DNA of 30,929 nucleotides from JAYPUA01 sp038133845 (GTDB lineage Bacteria; SAR324; NAC60-12). Of the stretch, positions 23,129 through 30,805 are shown piece by piece. A program made the position numbers and the translations under genes. Each line of letters opens with the position of its first letter. The first letter of the stretch is position 1. The notes under the pieces are model-generated. The model was given only the letters and a program-made list of their open reading frames with translations, made no database searches and was not told where the DNA came from. The stretch spans positions 1 through 30,929 of the forward strand of contig JAYPUA010000040.1 of the NCBI GenBank assembly GCA_038133845.1, in the 5' to 3' direction.

Positions 23129-23568
23129 ATTTCTACGTTGAGGTCGGACACACTGCCACCTTCTCCAAGACCGTTTCGGAGAGCGATGTCTACCTTTTTG
23201 CAGGCATCACCGGTGACTTTTCTCCGAACCATGTCAATCAAGAGTACATGGAGAAGTCCTCCTACGGGAAGTTGATGGCGCACGGGGCGTTGTTGATTGG
23301 TTTCATGTCGACGGTGTCCACCTTCGCGATTGCCCACACCCGAGATGCGGAAGAGACGCCAGTCTCGGTGGGATACGACCGGGTGCGCTTCATCAAACCG
23401 GTCTTCCTCGGAGACACGGTCACCCTGACCTATCGGATTGCGGAGATCGACTTGGAGCGCAAGCGCACTCACGCCGAGATCGAGGTATGCAATCAACACC
23501 AGGAGTTGGTGGCAGTGGGACGCCACATTCTGCAGTGGGTGCCCAACGAGTCTTCGGCCCATGAATAA
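23125..23568 (+). CDS. MaoC-like (R)-specific enoyl-CoA hydratase
   Basis: A 147-residue single hot-dog protein of the MaoC/PhaJ type. The hydratase motif lies in FAGITGDFSPNHVN, with Asp31 and His36 as the catalytic pair; PhaJ of Aeromonas has Asp and His at the same positions. YGKLMAHGALLIG (47-59) completes the motif. ATG 23125 is in an ATGA overlap with the CxxC protein, behind AAGGAG; an in-frame start at 23056 lies inside that protein and is not needed. With the crotonase it gives two possible hydration steps of opposite stereochemistry, or one hydratase and one accessory enzyme. It overlaps the following SDR gene by eight bases. Confidence 0.92.
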   Translation: MNFYVEVGHTATFSKTVSESDVYLFAGITGDFSPNHVNQEYMEKSSYGKLMAHGALLIGFMSTVSTFAIAHTRDAEETPVSVGYDRVRFIKPVFLGDTVTLTYRIAEIDLERKRTHAEIEVCNQHQELVAVGRHILQWVPNESSAHE

Positions 23569-24301
23569 AGAAGGCTTGGATTTACAGGGGCACAAGTTCA
23601 TCATCACTGGTGCAGGACGCGGAATTGGTCGGGGCATCGGACAGCGTCTGAGCGAGCTGGGCGCGCTGATTTCCGGGTGGGATCTGGACGTCTCGGAGAT
23701 TCGCAGGGACCCCGCCTTTGCGCACGCAGTGGAGATGGATGTGACTGACGAGGCCCGCACAGCGCATGCGGTGGAGGAGTCGGTCTCGGCGCTGGGCGGA
23801 CTGCACGGAATGGTCGCCAGCGCAGGCATCAACGGGCCGACCAAGCCGACCTGGGAGTATTCTCTGAGCGAGTGGAGGCAGGTGATGGAAGTGGACCTCA
23901 CCGGAGTGTTTCTCTCCACGCGCGCGGTGCTCCCTCATCTCCGTGTCACCGGTTACGGAAGACTGGTGATCATCGCCTCGGTTGCCGCGAAGGAGGGGAA
24001 CCCGGGGGCGGTCCCGTACGGGGCAGCAAAGGCGGGAGTGGTCGGTTATGCCAAGGGGCTGGCGCGCGAGCTGATGCCTGCAGACATCACCGTCAACTGC
24101 ATCGCGCCGGCAATTACGGAGACGGACCTGGTCCGAGGAATGTCTCCGGAATACATCGCGGAGAAAAAGTCCCGGATCCCGATGGGGCGCTTCTGCAGTG
24201 TCTCCGAGATCGCAGACATGACCGCTTGGGTGGCCAGTCCGCGGTGCTCGTTCACGACCGGGCAGGTGTTTGACGTCACAGGCGGAAGGACGACCTACTG
24301 A
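23561..24301 (+). CDS. Short-chain dehydrogenase/reductase with complete catalytic residues
   Basis: A 246-residue classical SDR. GAGRGIG (17-23) binds the cofactor. Ser140 (IIASVAAKEG), Tyr153 and Lys157 (PYGAAKAG) form the active site. The helix-4 Asn is replaced by Asp112 (VDLTGVF). The C-terminal TGQVFDVTGG is typical of FabG-like enzymes. ATG 23561 lies inside the end of the MaoC gene with no ribosome site of its own, so translation is probably coupled. It may oxidise the 3-hydroxyacyl-CoA formed by a hydratase, or a free hydroxylated intermediate. The downstream gene shares TGATG with its stop. Confidence 0.92.
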   Translation: MNKEGLDLQGHKFIITGAGRGIGRGIGQRLSELGALISGWDLDVSEIRRDPAFAHAVEMDVTDEARTAHAVEESVSALGGLHGMVASAGINGPTKPTWEYSLSEWRQVMEVDLTGVFLSTRAVLPHLRVTGYGRLVIIASVAAKEGNPGAVPYGAAKAGVVGYAKGLARELMPADITVNCIAPAITETDLVRGMSPEYIAEKKSRIPMGRFCSVSEIADMTAWVASPRCSFTTGQVFDVTGGRTTY

Positions 24302-25134
24302 TGCCTCGGACCCTGAGCTTGGAAGACCTCTGCATCCACCAGGTCTGCCTCTTGGAGCAGTGCGACTTTGCCGAGGCGCTGGAGTGCCTGGCCCGACACG
24401 GCGTCTTTCAGACGGCACTGTGGCGGCCGATGCTGGAGTCCTCCGGGGTCGCCTCAGCGCGCAAGGCGCTCGTGGACACCGGGGTTTCGCCAGTGGCGCT
24501 GTGTCCGCTGGTGCTGCGGGATCCGGAGAGCCCGCTCAGCCCTGAGCAACAGCAGGACGACCACCGGCGGCTGCTCGACCTCGCCGCAGAGTTGGAGGTC
24601 CCTTCGGTGGTCGTGATCACCGGAGGGCTTCCGGAGGGAGAAAAGGACCTGCAGGCGCAGCGGGTCCGGGCACTGGAGGCCTTGGAGGCTCTCCTCACGG
24701 AGGCACGCAAGCTGGGGCTGCGCCTGATCCTGGAGCCACTGCATCCGATGGTGTGCGGGCTGCGCTCCGTGATCTCCAGCCTGGAGGACGCGAACGCGAT
24801 GCTGAGTGCCCTGGAGGCCGAGGACGTGCTGGGCATTGCCCTCGACACCTATGCGCTCTGGTGGGACTGGCAGCTGGAGTCCCAGATCCAGGCGTGCGGC
24901 CCCCGGATTCGGCACCTGCACGTCTCGGACTGGCTGCCCCGGACCCGGGACTTGCGCCTTGATCGAGGAATGCCCGGAGACGGGTGCATCGACAACCGGA
25001 AGATCCGTCACTGGTTGGAAAACGAGGGATTTGACGGGCCGGTGGAGGTGGAGCTCTTCTCACTCTGGGACTGGTGGAAGAAGCCTCCGGATCTGGTTGT
25101 AGAGACCATTTGCCAGCGTCTGGGGGTGCTTTGA
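24301..25134 (+). CDS. Second sugar phosphate isomerase/epimerase-like TIM-barrel protein
   Basis: A 277-residue xylose-isomerase-like TIM barrel, only distantly similar by eye to the one encoded at 14980. Expected metal ligands are Glu145 (ILEPLHP), Asp182 (ALDTYALWWD), His207 (RHLHVSDW) and Glu251 (VEVELFS). RGMPGDGCID (222-231) is common in this group. It is the last gene of the catabolic operon; its start shares TGATG with the SDR stop. Two TIM-barrel isomerases at opposite ends of one operon suggest two isomerisation or dehydration steps, as in inositol catabolism. The substrate is unknown. Confidence 0.9.
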   Translation: MPRTLSLEDLCIHQVCLLEQCDFAEALECLARHGVFQTALWRPMLESSGVASARKALVDTGVSPVALCPLVLRDPESPLSPEQQQDDHRRLLDLAAELEVPSVVVITGGLPEGEKDLQAQRVRALEALEALLTEARKLGLRLILEPLHPMVCGLRSVISSLEDANAMLSALEAEDVLGIALDTYALWWDWQLESQIQACGPRIRHLHVSDWLPRTRDLRLDRGMPGDGCIDNRKIRHWLENEGFDGPVEVELFSLWDWWKKPPDLVVETICQRLGVL

Positions 25135-25159
25135 CAAAACGCCAGGATGCTGTTAGGGT
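25131..25159 (+). promoter_or_regulatory. Candidate promoter of the Liv transporter operon
   Basis: TTGACA (25131-25136) contains the stop codon of the upstream TIM-barrel gene. It is followed after 17 bases by TAGGGT (25154-25159), preceded by TG at 25151-25152 as in extended -10 promoters. The 112-base gap before livF holds no gene. This promoter would let the transporter be made apart from the catabolic operon; no LacI-type palindrome is seen here. Confidence 0.45.
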
Positions 25160-25246
25160 TCGGGCGTCTTTCCGGCTCTGGGGGTGGTCTTCACACCTGA
25201 CGGGGCTGAAGCGCAGAATTGTTGAACGTTCATCAAGGATGAGGAT

Positions 25247-25990
25247 TTGCTGAATCTCAAGGGAGTGCACTCAGGTTACGGGCGCTTGAAAATCCTGCGG
25301 GGGATCAACCTGGATGTCCCGCAAGGCGGAGTCGTCGCGCTGTTGGGCGGCAACGGCACCGGGAAGTCGACCCTGCTCAAGACCGTCTCCGGACTGGTTC
25401 CCGTCATGGAGGGCAGCATTGAGTTTGATGGTCGGGTCATCTCGGGGCTCAAGCCTCATGAGATCGTGCGCAGCGGCCTGGTGCAGGTCACGCAGTCCAA
25501 GGAAGCCTACCCGGCGATGACGGTGGAGGAGAACCTGATGCTGGGGGCCTACACCCGCAGCGACCGTGGCGTGTCGGAAGATCTGGAGCGCGTGTACTCC
25601 TTCTTCCCGGTCCTCAAGAAGCGGCGCAAGGTGCTCTCCGGGACGCTGAGTGGAGGGGAGGTGCAGATGCTGGTGATCGGGCGCGGGTTGATGGCGCGCC
25701 CCAAGATGCTCATGCTCGATGAGCCCAGCGCAGCCTTGGCGCCCAAGGTGGTTTTGGAGATCCTGGCCAACATCTACAAAATCAGCCAGACCGGGGTAAC
25801 GATCTTGATCGTGGAACAGAACGTCCGCATGGCCCTCCTGCTGGCACAGTATGCCTACATCATCCGAGACGGTGTGATCATGCTCGAAGGCAACGCCGAG
25901 CAACTGATGCACGACCCGGCAGTCAAGGAGTCGTTCCTTGGAGGAAGTGTCGCGGATACGTCACGCGACCTGAACGCCGCAACCAATTAG
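25247..25990 (+). CDS. livF: Branched-chain amino-acid-type ABC transporter ATPase LivF
   Basis: A 247-residue nucleotide-binding subunit. Walker A is GGNGTGKST (34-42), the signature is LSGGEVQM, Walker B is MLMLDEPSAALAP, and the switch region is VEQNVRMAL, with Gln-Asn as in LivF proteins. The start is an unusual TTG at 25247, seven bases after AAGGA. No in-frame ATG or GTG lies nearby upstream. It precedes livH by eight bases. LivF normally comes last in liv operons, and here it is first. The transported compound need not be an amino acid, since Liv-type systems also carry aromatic acids, amides and urea. Linkage to the catabolic operon suggests it carries that pathway's substrate. Confidence 0.93.
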   Translation: MLNLKGVHSGYGRLKILRGINLDVPQGGVVALLGGNGTGKSTLLKTVSGLVPVMEGSIEFDGRVISGLKPHEIVRSGLVQVTQSKEAYPAMTVEENLMLGAYTRSDRGVSEDLERVYSFFPVLKKRRKVLSGTLSGGEVQMLVIGRGLMARPKMLMLDEPSAALAPKVVLEILANIYKISQTGVTILIVEQNVRMALLLAQYAYIIRDGVIMLEGNAEQLMHDPAVKESFLGGSVADTSRDLNAATN

Positions 25991-25998
25991 GAGAAACG

Positions 25999-26904
25999 AT
26001 GGGCTTTGACTTCAACTCCCTGCTGGCCTTCATCATCTTCGGACTGACGATCGGCGTGGTATACGGCATCGTCGCCCTGGGGATCTCCCTGATCTACTCG
26101 GGGCTGGACATTGTGCACTTTGCCCACGGGGAGGTCTACATGTTCGGAGCCTTCCTGGGGCTCGTGCTGTCCCGGGATGTAGGCATCCCCTACCCGATGG
26201 CGCTGGTGGGAGCGATGATCCTGGCAGCCTTGCTGGGGGTCTTCATCGAACGCGTGTTCTACAGACGCCTCACCCGCTCCGGAGGAGGCTACACGGTGGC
26301 AGGGATGGGGATGATCATCTGCGGTTTCGGGATGTCCGTCGCCCTGATGAATGTCGCGTTTTTGATCTGGGGGGCCGATGCTGAGCCGTTCCCGGTGGAG
26401 TTTGTCATTCCCCCGTTGGAGGTCAACGACATCTCCATCCCCCCAAGCTATTTGCTCACCGCGGTGGTCTCGGTCTTCCTGATGGGCGTCCTCAACTACT
26501 TCCTGCGCAAGACCAAGTACGGTCTGGCGATCCGGGCAGTTGCGCACAACAAGGACATCGCCTTTTTGATGGGCATCAACGTACCGATGTTCATCTCGCT
26601 GATCTTCGGGCTGGCCTGCGCGCTCGCAGCTGCAGCAGGCGTGCTGATCGGCCCGATGCAGTCCGTGCAGGTGGAGATGGGCTATCTGATGCTGATGAAA
26701 GCCTTCGCCGCTGCAGTCGTTGGAGGGTTTGGCAGCCTTCCGGGAGCCTTGCTGGGCGGGGTGATGGTCGGGGTCTTTGAGAACCTCGGAGCGGCCTACA
26801 TCTCTGCCAGTCACAAGGACATTTACGCCTTTTTGCTCTTGATCCTGGTCCTGATGTTCCGCCCGGCGGGACTCTTCGGGGTCGAGGCAAAAGTCAAAGC
26901 ATGA
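25999..26904 (+). CDS. livH: Branched-chain amino-acid-type ABC transporter permease LivH
   Basis: A 301-residue inner-membrane protein with about eight hydrophobic segments. GIVALGISLIYSGLDIVHFAHGE (written here as GIVALGISLIYSGL and DIVHFAHGE, about 23-45) is the LivH hallmark. The cytoplasmic RAVAHNKDIAFLMGIN and the late AAVVGGFGSLPGALLGG are also typical. The ATG lies just after AGGAG in the livF-livH gap. It pairs with LivM to form the channel for the Liv-type importer. Confidence 0.95.
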   Translation: MGFDFNSLLAFIIFGLTIGVVYGIVALGISLIYSGLDIVHFAHGEVYMFGAFLGLVLSRDVGIPYPMALVGAMILAALLGVFIERVFYRRLTRSGGGYTVAGMGMIICGFGMSVALMNVAFLIWGADAEPFPVEFVIPPLEVNDISIPPSYLLTAVVSVFLMGVLNYFLRKTKYGLAIRAVAHNKDIAFLMGINVPMFISLIFGLACALAAAAGVLIGPMQSVQVEMGYLMLMKAFAAAVVGGFGSLPGALLGGVMVGVFENLGAAYISASHKDIYAFLLLILVLMFRPAGLFGVEAKVKA

Positions 26905-26951
26905 GCCCTGAAACTCATGCTTCAAATCAACCCAAAGCAAAGGAGCAATCC

Positions 26952-28154
26952 ATGAAACACTGGAACAAAATCCTGGCAGGAGTCGCAACCGGAGGGTTGC
27001 TGATTTCCGCAACTGCCGCACTGGCCGGCGAGATTCGTGTGGGCATCACCATGCGGATGGTCAGTGAGAACGGACAGCGCTATGGCCAAATGGTCATGGA
27101 TGAAATCGACCTGATCAACAAGGCCGGAGGGATCAACGGCAACACGATCAAGGCGACCTTGATGAACGACGAGTGCAAGTCGGACAAGGGCGTGGCCAAT
27201 GCCAACAAGCTGATTTTCCAGGAGCGCGTGCACCTGCTGATGGGCTCCACCTGCTCTTCGGTCTCCCTGCCGATTGTGGACATCACGGCCAAGGCCGAGG
27301 TCCCTCAGATCATTCCCCACTCCACCAGCGCCAAGATCACCCAAAAGGGCAGCGCCTGGGTCTTTCGGGTTCCGGTCTCCGGACGCTACTATGGCGGCGT
27401 GAATGCCAAGTACGTCGGAGAGAACATCGGCAAGCGCATCGCCTACATCTGTGCTGCGGACGCGGCCTCGCAGAACGAGTGCAACGGGCTGCAGGAGCAG
27501 ATGAAGCTGCAGCATGGCGTCGATCCGGTGTATGTCGCACAGGTGCAGGAGAAGGAAGTGGACTTCCGGACCCATATGCAGAAGATCAAGTCTGCAGGTG
27601 TGGAAGGCCTGATGGTCTCGGCACAGGCCGAGACGATGAGCCGCGCGCTGATTCAGTCCTATGAAGCTGGAATCGGCAGTGGCGTTCGACGCATCGGAGC
27701 CTCGATGGCCTCGAACGCTCCGGTTCCGAAGATTGCCGGAGATTCGGTGAAGGGCGTGTTCTATGCGGCCGCTTACGCTTCCGCCGACACGCGCCCCATC
27801 GCCAAGCTCTTCAATGAGATGGTGAGCAAGCGCTACGGGGTTCACGCGCCGGATCACGACTTTTCACAAGCCTACGACATGATCCGGATTGTGGAGATCG
27901 CCCTGCGAAGCGCAAACCTGGAGTTGAGCAGCAGCTCGCTGAAGTCGGACCGCACCGCCATCCGCGATGCGATTGCCAACGTGAAGAACTACCAGGGGCT
28001 CGCTTCCGGGCCGATCAGCTTCTGTGCCGATCCAACGCCGCAGTGCCGCGACGGAAACCGCACCCCGGTCCTCATCGCCTACAAGAAAGGCGGCGAGCAG
28101 TTTGAAACCGAGGTGCTGGCCCGAGTGACGATGCCGATCGACTTCGGCCTCTGA
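26952..28154 (+). CDS. livJ: Liv-type periplasmic substrate-binding protein
   Basis: A 400-residue type I periplasmic binding protein. The Sec signal peptide is MKHWNKILAGVATGGLLIS followed by ATAALA, with probable cleavage before GEIRVGI (residue 26); there is no lipobox Cys. The family motifs ELIDLINKAGGINGN-type (DEIDLINKAGGINGN) and a mature N-terminal beta strand IRVGITM are present. The usual start is fixed by AAAGGAG seven bases before ATG 26952; an in-frame start at 26901 overlaps livH and would bury the signal. Four Cys in the mature protein (DEC, STCSS, AYICAA, ECNG) plus two near the end (SFCAD, PQCRD) suggest disulfides. It determines the substrate, which I cannot identify. A hairpin follows the gene. 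Confidence 0.92.
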   Translation: MKHWNKILAGVATGGLLISATAALAGEIRVGITMRMVSENGQRYGQMVMDEIDLINKAGGINGNTIKATLMNDECKSDKGVANANKLIFQERVHLLMGSTCSSVSLPIVDITAKAEVPQIIPHSTSAKITQKGSAWVFRVPVSGRYYGGVNAKYVGENIGKRIAYICAADAASQNECNGLQEQMKLQHGVDPVYVAQVQEKEVDFRTHMQKIKSAGVEGLMVSAQAETMSRALIQSYEAGIGSGVRRIGASMASNAPVPKIAGDSVKGVFYAAAYASADTRPIAKLFNEMVSKRYGVHAPDHDFSQAYDMIRIVEIALRSANLELSSSSLKSDRTAIRDAIANVKNYQGLASGPISFCADPTPQCRDGNRTPVLIAYKKGGEQFETEVLARVTMPIDFGL

Positions 28155-28164
28155 CCCTCCTCCT

Positions 28165-28192
28165 GGTCCGGAAGCTTCACGGTTTCCGGACC
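28165..28192 (+). terminator. Stem-loop between livJ and livM
   Basis: Perfect nine-base arms GGTCCGGAA (28165-28173) and TTCCGGACC (28184-28192) flank a ten-base loop in the 64-base gap. Only TT-CATCCT follows, so it is a partial terminator or an mRNA-stabilising hairpin. Such a structure would keep livJ mRNA more abundant than the downstream permease and ATPase mRNA, a usual need for binding proteins. Confidence 0.65.
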
Positions 28193-28218
28193 TTCATCCT
28201 CTTCCGGAGAGACCTCCC

Positions 28219-29247
28219 ATGCTTGCCCTGCTGGACGGGATCAAATCCGTTTTTGAAGCTCTGGGACGGGTTCACCGCCTGCTCCCCTGGCTCGTCGCGT
28301 ACCTGCTCCTGCTGCCCATGCCTCAGGTGATCACGCTGATCTTTGGGGAGTACTATGTTGACCTGGCCAACCGGGCTTGCCTCTTTGTCCTCCTCTCCGT
28401 GGGGCTCAACATCGTCAAGGGTTTTTGCGGTCAGGTGACCGTTGGTCACATCGGACTCTACGCGATCGGAGCGGTCACCTCGGCCCTGCTGGCGCTGAAC
28501 TACGAGCTGTCCTTTTGGATCAGCGCACCGATCGCCATCGTCGTGACCGGCCTGGCCGGAGTGATCGTCGGGCTCCCCTCCGTGAGGCTGGAGGGAGCCT
28601 ACCTTGCTCTGGCGACTCTAGGGCTTGGGGAATCGGTGCGCATCATGCTGGCCGTCACCCCGGAGTTGGGCTCCAGCAACGGCATCATGCTCATCCCGGC
28701 CCCGGCAATCGGGGACTTCATCATCGAGAGCTTCAACCACTACTACTACCTGGTGATGACTGCGGCGCTGATCGGGATCTACTTCTCGTTTGTGATCCTG
28801 CGCTCTTCCACAGGCCGAGCGTTTCAGGCCATCCGGGAGGACGTGATCGCCGCCTCGGTTTCCGGAATCAACGTCCCGTTCTACAAGCTGCTCGCCTTTG
28901 TGATCAGCGCGCTCTATGCCGGACTTGCCGGAGCACTGTTTGCGCACATGCCTCCGGGCTTTCTGCACCACAACAACTTCACGGTGATCGAGATGGTCAC
29001 CTTGCTGCTCATGGTCGTCCTTGGCGGCATTGGGAACATCTGGGGCGGAGTGGTTGGAGCGATTGTGGTGACGGTGATCTACGATCAGACCAAGGATTAC
29101 TACTTCTACCAGCCTCTGATCTTTGGGGTCACGATGGTGCTGCTGGTGGTCTTCATGCCCCGCGGCATCGGAGGCGTGATCGGGCAGGCGATCGTGCGGC
29201 GGAAATTCATCGAAAAACACGAGGAGCAAAACCTTGGCGCTACTTGA
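28219..29247 (+). CDS. livM: Branched-chain amino-acid-type ABC transporter permease LivM
   Basis: A 342-residue inner-membrane protein. LSVGLNIVKGFCGQVTVGHIG (here LSVGLNIVKG then FCGQVTVGHIG, about 59-79) is the LivM signature. LRLEGAYLALATLG-type sequence (VRLEGAYLALATLG) and the cytoplasmic loop GRAFQAIREDVIAASVSGIN (about 205-224) are also typical. The end has VLGGIGNIWGGVVGA. The ATG follows GGAGAG at seven bases. Its last 14 bases overlap livG. It pairs with LivH. Confidence 0.95.
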   Translation: MLALLDGIKSVFEALGRVHRLLPWLVAYLLLLPMPQVITLIFGEYYVDLANRACLFVLLSVGLNIVKGFCGQVTVGHIGLYAIGAVTSALLALNYELSFWISAPIAIVVTGLAGVIVGLPSVRLEGAYLALATLGLGESVRIMLAVTPELGSSNGIMLIPAPAIGDFIIESFNHYYYLVMTAALIGIYFSFVILRSSTGRAFQAIREDVIAASVSGINVPFYKLLAFVISALYAGLAGALFAHMPPGFLHHNNFTVIEMVTLLLMVVLGGIGNIWGGVVGAIVVTVIYDQTKDYYFYQPLIFGVTMVLLVVFMPRGIGGVIGQAIVRRKFIEKHEEQNLGAT

Positions 29248-30049
29248 AACCCGAGGCCTGAGCAAAAACTTCGGCGGGCTGCAGGCCATTTCCCAGGTAG
29301 ACCTGAAGGTTCAGCAGGGGACGGTGCATGGGCTGATCGGGCCAAACGGCTCCGGAAAGTCCACCTTCTTCAACCTGATCACGGGAGTCTACAAACCAGA
29401 CCCCGGAAGCCACATCGAGTTTGACGGACACGACATCACCCCGCTCCCGGCTCACCGGATTGCCGGTCTCGGCATGGCCCGAACCTTTCAGTTGCTTCGA
29501 CTGTTCTCCGAAATGACCGTGCTGGAGAACGTGATGGTCGGGAACCACTGCAAGACGCCGTACGGTGTGGTCGAGTCGCTGCTCGGGACATCCAGGGTCC
29601 GTGACTCGGACCGTCAGATGCGTGAAGAGATGTTGGAACTGCTGGAGTTTATAGGCCTGGCTCGCTTTGCCGACATGCCGGCCGGAGAACTCTCTGGCGG
29701 GCAGCGGCGCCTGCTGGCGCTGGGGCGGGCGATCGCCATGAAGCCCAAGCTGCTGCTGCTGGATGAGCCCGGGGCCGGACTGTCTCCGGTCAATGTGGAC
29801 AACCTGATGGAGACCATTCTCGCCCTCAAGGAGCGCTACAAGCTCACGGTGGTGGTGGTGGAGCACATCCTCAAGGTCGTGATGAACACCTGCGAGACCA
29901 TCTCCGTGCTTGATCACGGCCAGAAGATCGCCGAGGGCCCTCCGGAAGCAATCAAGAACGACCACGCCGTCATTGAGGCCTACCTGGGCCGCGAGCTCCC
30001 GGATGAGGAGATCCGCAAGGCCATCCGTGGTGGAGTGACGGCCAGTTGA
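29234..30049 (+). CDS. livG: Branched-chain amino-acid-type ABC transporter ATPase LivG
   Basis: A 271-residue nucleotide-binding subunit. Walker A is GPNGSGKST (36-44). The LivG-specific GLGMARTFQLLRLFSEMTVLENV block (here GMARTFQLLRLF, about 79-90, then MTVLENV) and the signature LSGGQRRLLALGRA are followed by LLLLDEPGAGLSP and VVVEHILKVVM with the switch His. The start is TTG at 29234 with GAGGAG eight bases upstream; the next in-frame ATG is deep in the protein and would remove Walker A. It is the second TTG start in this operon. It pairs with LivF. Confidence 0.94.
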   Translation: MALLETRGLSKNFGGLQAISQVDLKVQQGTVHGLIGPNGSGKSTFFNLITGVYKPDPGSHIEFDGHDITPLPAHRIAGLGMARTFQLLRLFSEMTVLENVMVGNHCKTPYGVVESLLGTSRVRDSDRQMREEMLELLEFIGLARFADMPAGELSGGQRRLLALGRAIAMKPKLLLLDEPGAGLSPVNVDNLMETILALKERYKLTVVVVEHILKVVMNTCETISVLDHGQKIAEGPPEAIKNDHAVIEAYLGRELPDEEIRKAIRGGVTAS

Positions 30050-30094
30050 GCCGGCACCCTCCCGCTCTTTTCCCTCCTCGGCAAAACTCAGGCG

Positions 30095-30805
30095 ATGTGC
30101 GGACGGTTCGTGCAGACTTTGGATGAGGCCAGCCTGCACTCGGCCTTCTCGCTGCATCTCTCGGAAAGCAGTCCTGTACAAGGCTACAACCTCGCTCCGG
30201 GACGGGACATCTCTGTGATCGTTCAGGCACACGAGCAACGGGTGCTGGAGCGGAGAGAATGGGGACTGGTTCCGCAATGGGCCAAGCCGGGGTTTCGCGG
30301 GCTGATCAATGCCCGGGCCGAAACTCTGGCAGAGAAGCCTGCGTTCCGTCAGGCTCTGCGCCGTCGGCGCTGCCTGATTCCCGCGTCCGGATTCTATGAG
30401 TGGAAGACGGAGGGGCGTCGCAAAATGCCCTTCTACATCCTGTCAACCACCGGGAGACCTCTTGCATTTGCCGGGATCTGGGAGACGTGGGAAAACCCGG
30501 AACTCAACCTCCGGAAACACTCTGTTGCGATCATCACCGTTGCTGCCAACGCCTGGATGCGACCACTCCATGAGCGCATGCCGGCGTTGCTGGAGGAGCC
30601 GCAGCGTTCCTTCTGGCTCAGCGAGGAGCAGCTTCCTGCGGAAAAGCTGCTGGAGTGGCTTCGGCCAGGTCCGGAGGACTTCCTGCAGCGCTGGCCGGTC
30701 TCCGTGGCGGTCAACTCCACACATGCAGACGCCCCAGAGTTGATCCGCCCCGAGCCTCCTTCTCCAAAACCTCCAACGACCCGGCAACTGGACCTGTTCG
30801 ACTAG
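30095..30805 (+). CDS. yedK: SRAP/HMCES-family abasic-site processing protein (YedK-like)
   Basis: A 236-residue SOS-response-associated peptidase domain protein. Cys2 directly after the initiator Met (MCGRF) forms a thiazolidine link with abasic sites in single-stranded DNA in YedK/HMCES. The other active-site residues are visible: Asn72 in INARAET, Glu102 in GFYEW, and His159 in PLHERMP. The C-terminal tail PPTTRQLDLFD is proline-rich and acidic, common in bacterial members. No clear ribosome site or LexA box is seen before it. It lies 45 bases after livG, is unrelated in function to the transporter, and is probably a housekeeping DNA-protection gene. Confidence 0.94.
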   Translation: MCGRFVQTLDEASLHSAFSLHLSESSPVQGYNLAPGRDISVIVQAHEQRVLERREWGLVPQWAKPGFRGLINARAETLAEKPAFRQALRRRRCLIPASGFYEWKTEGRRKMPFYILSTTGRPLAFAGIWETWENPELNLRKHSVAIITVAANAWMRPLHERMPALLEEPQRSFWLSEEQLPAEKLLEWLRPGPEDFLQRWPVSVAVNSTHADAPELIRPEPPSPKPPTTRQLDLFD

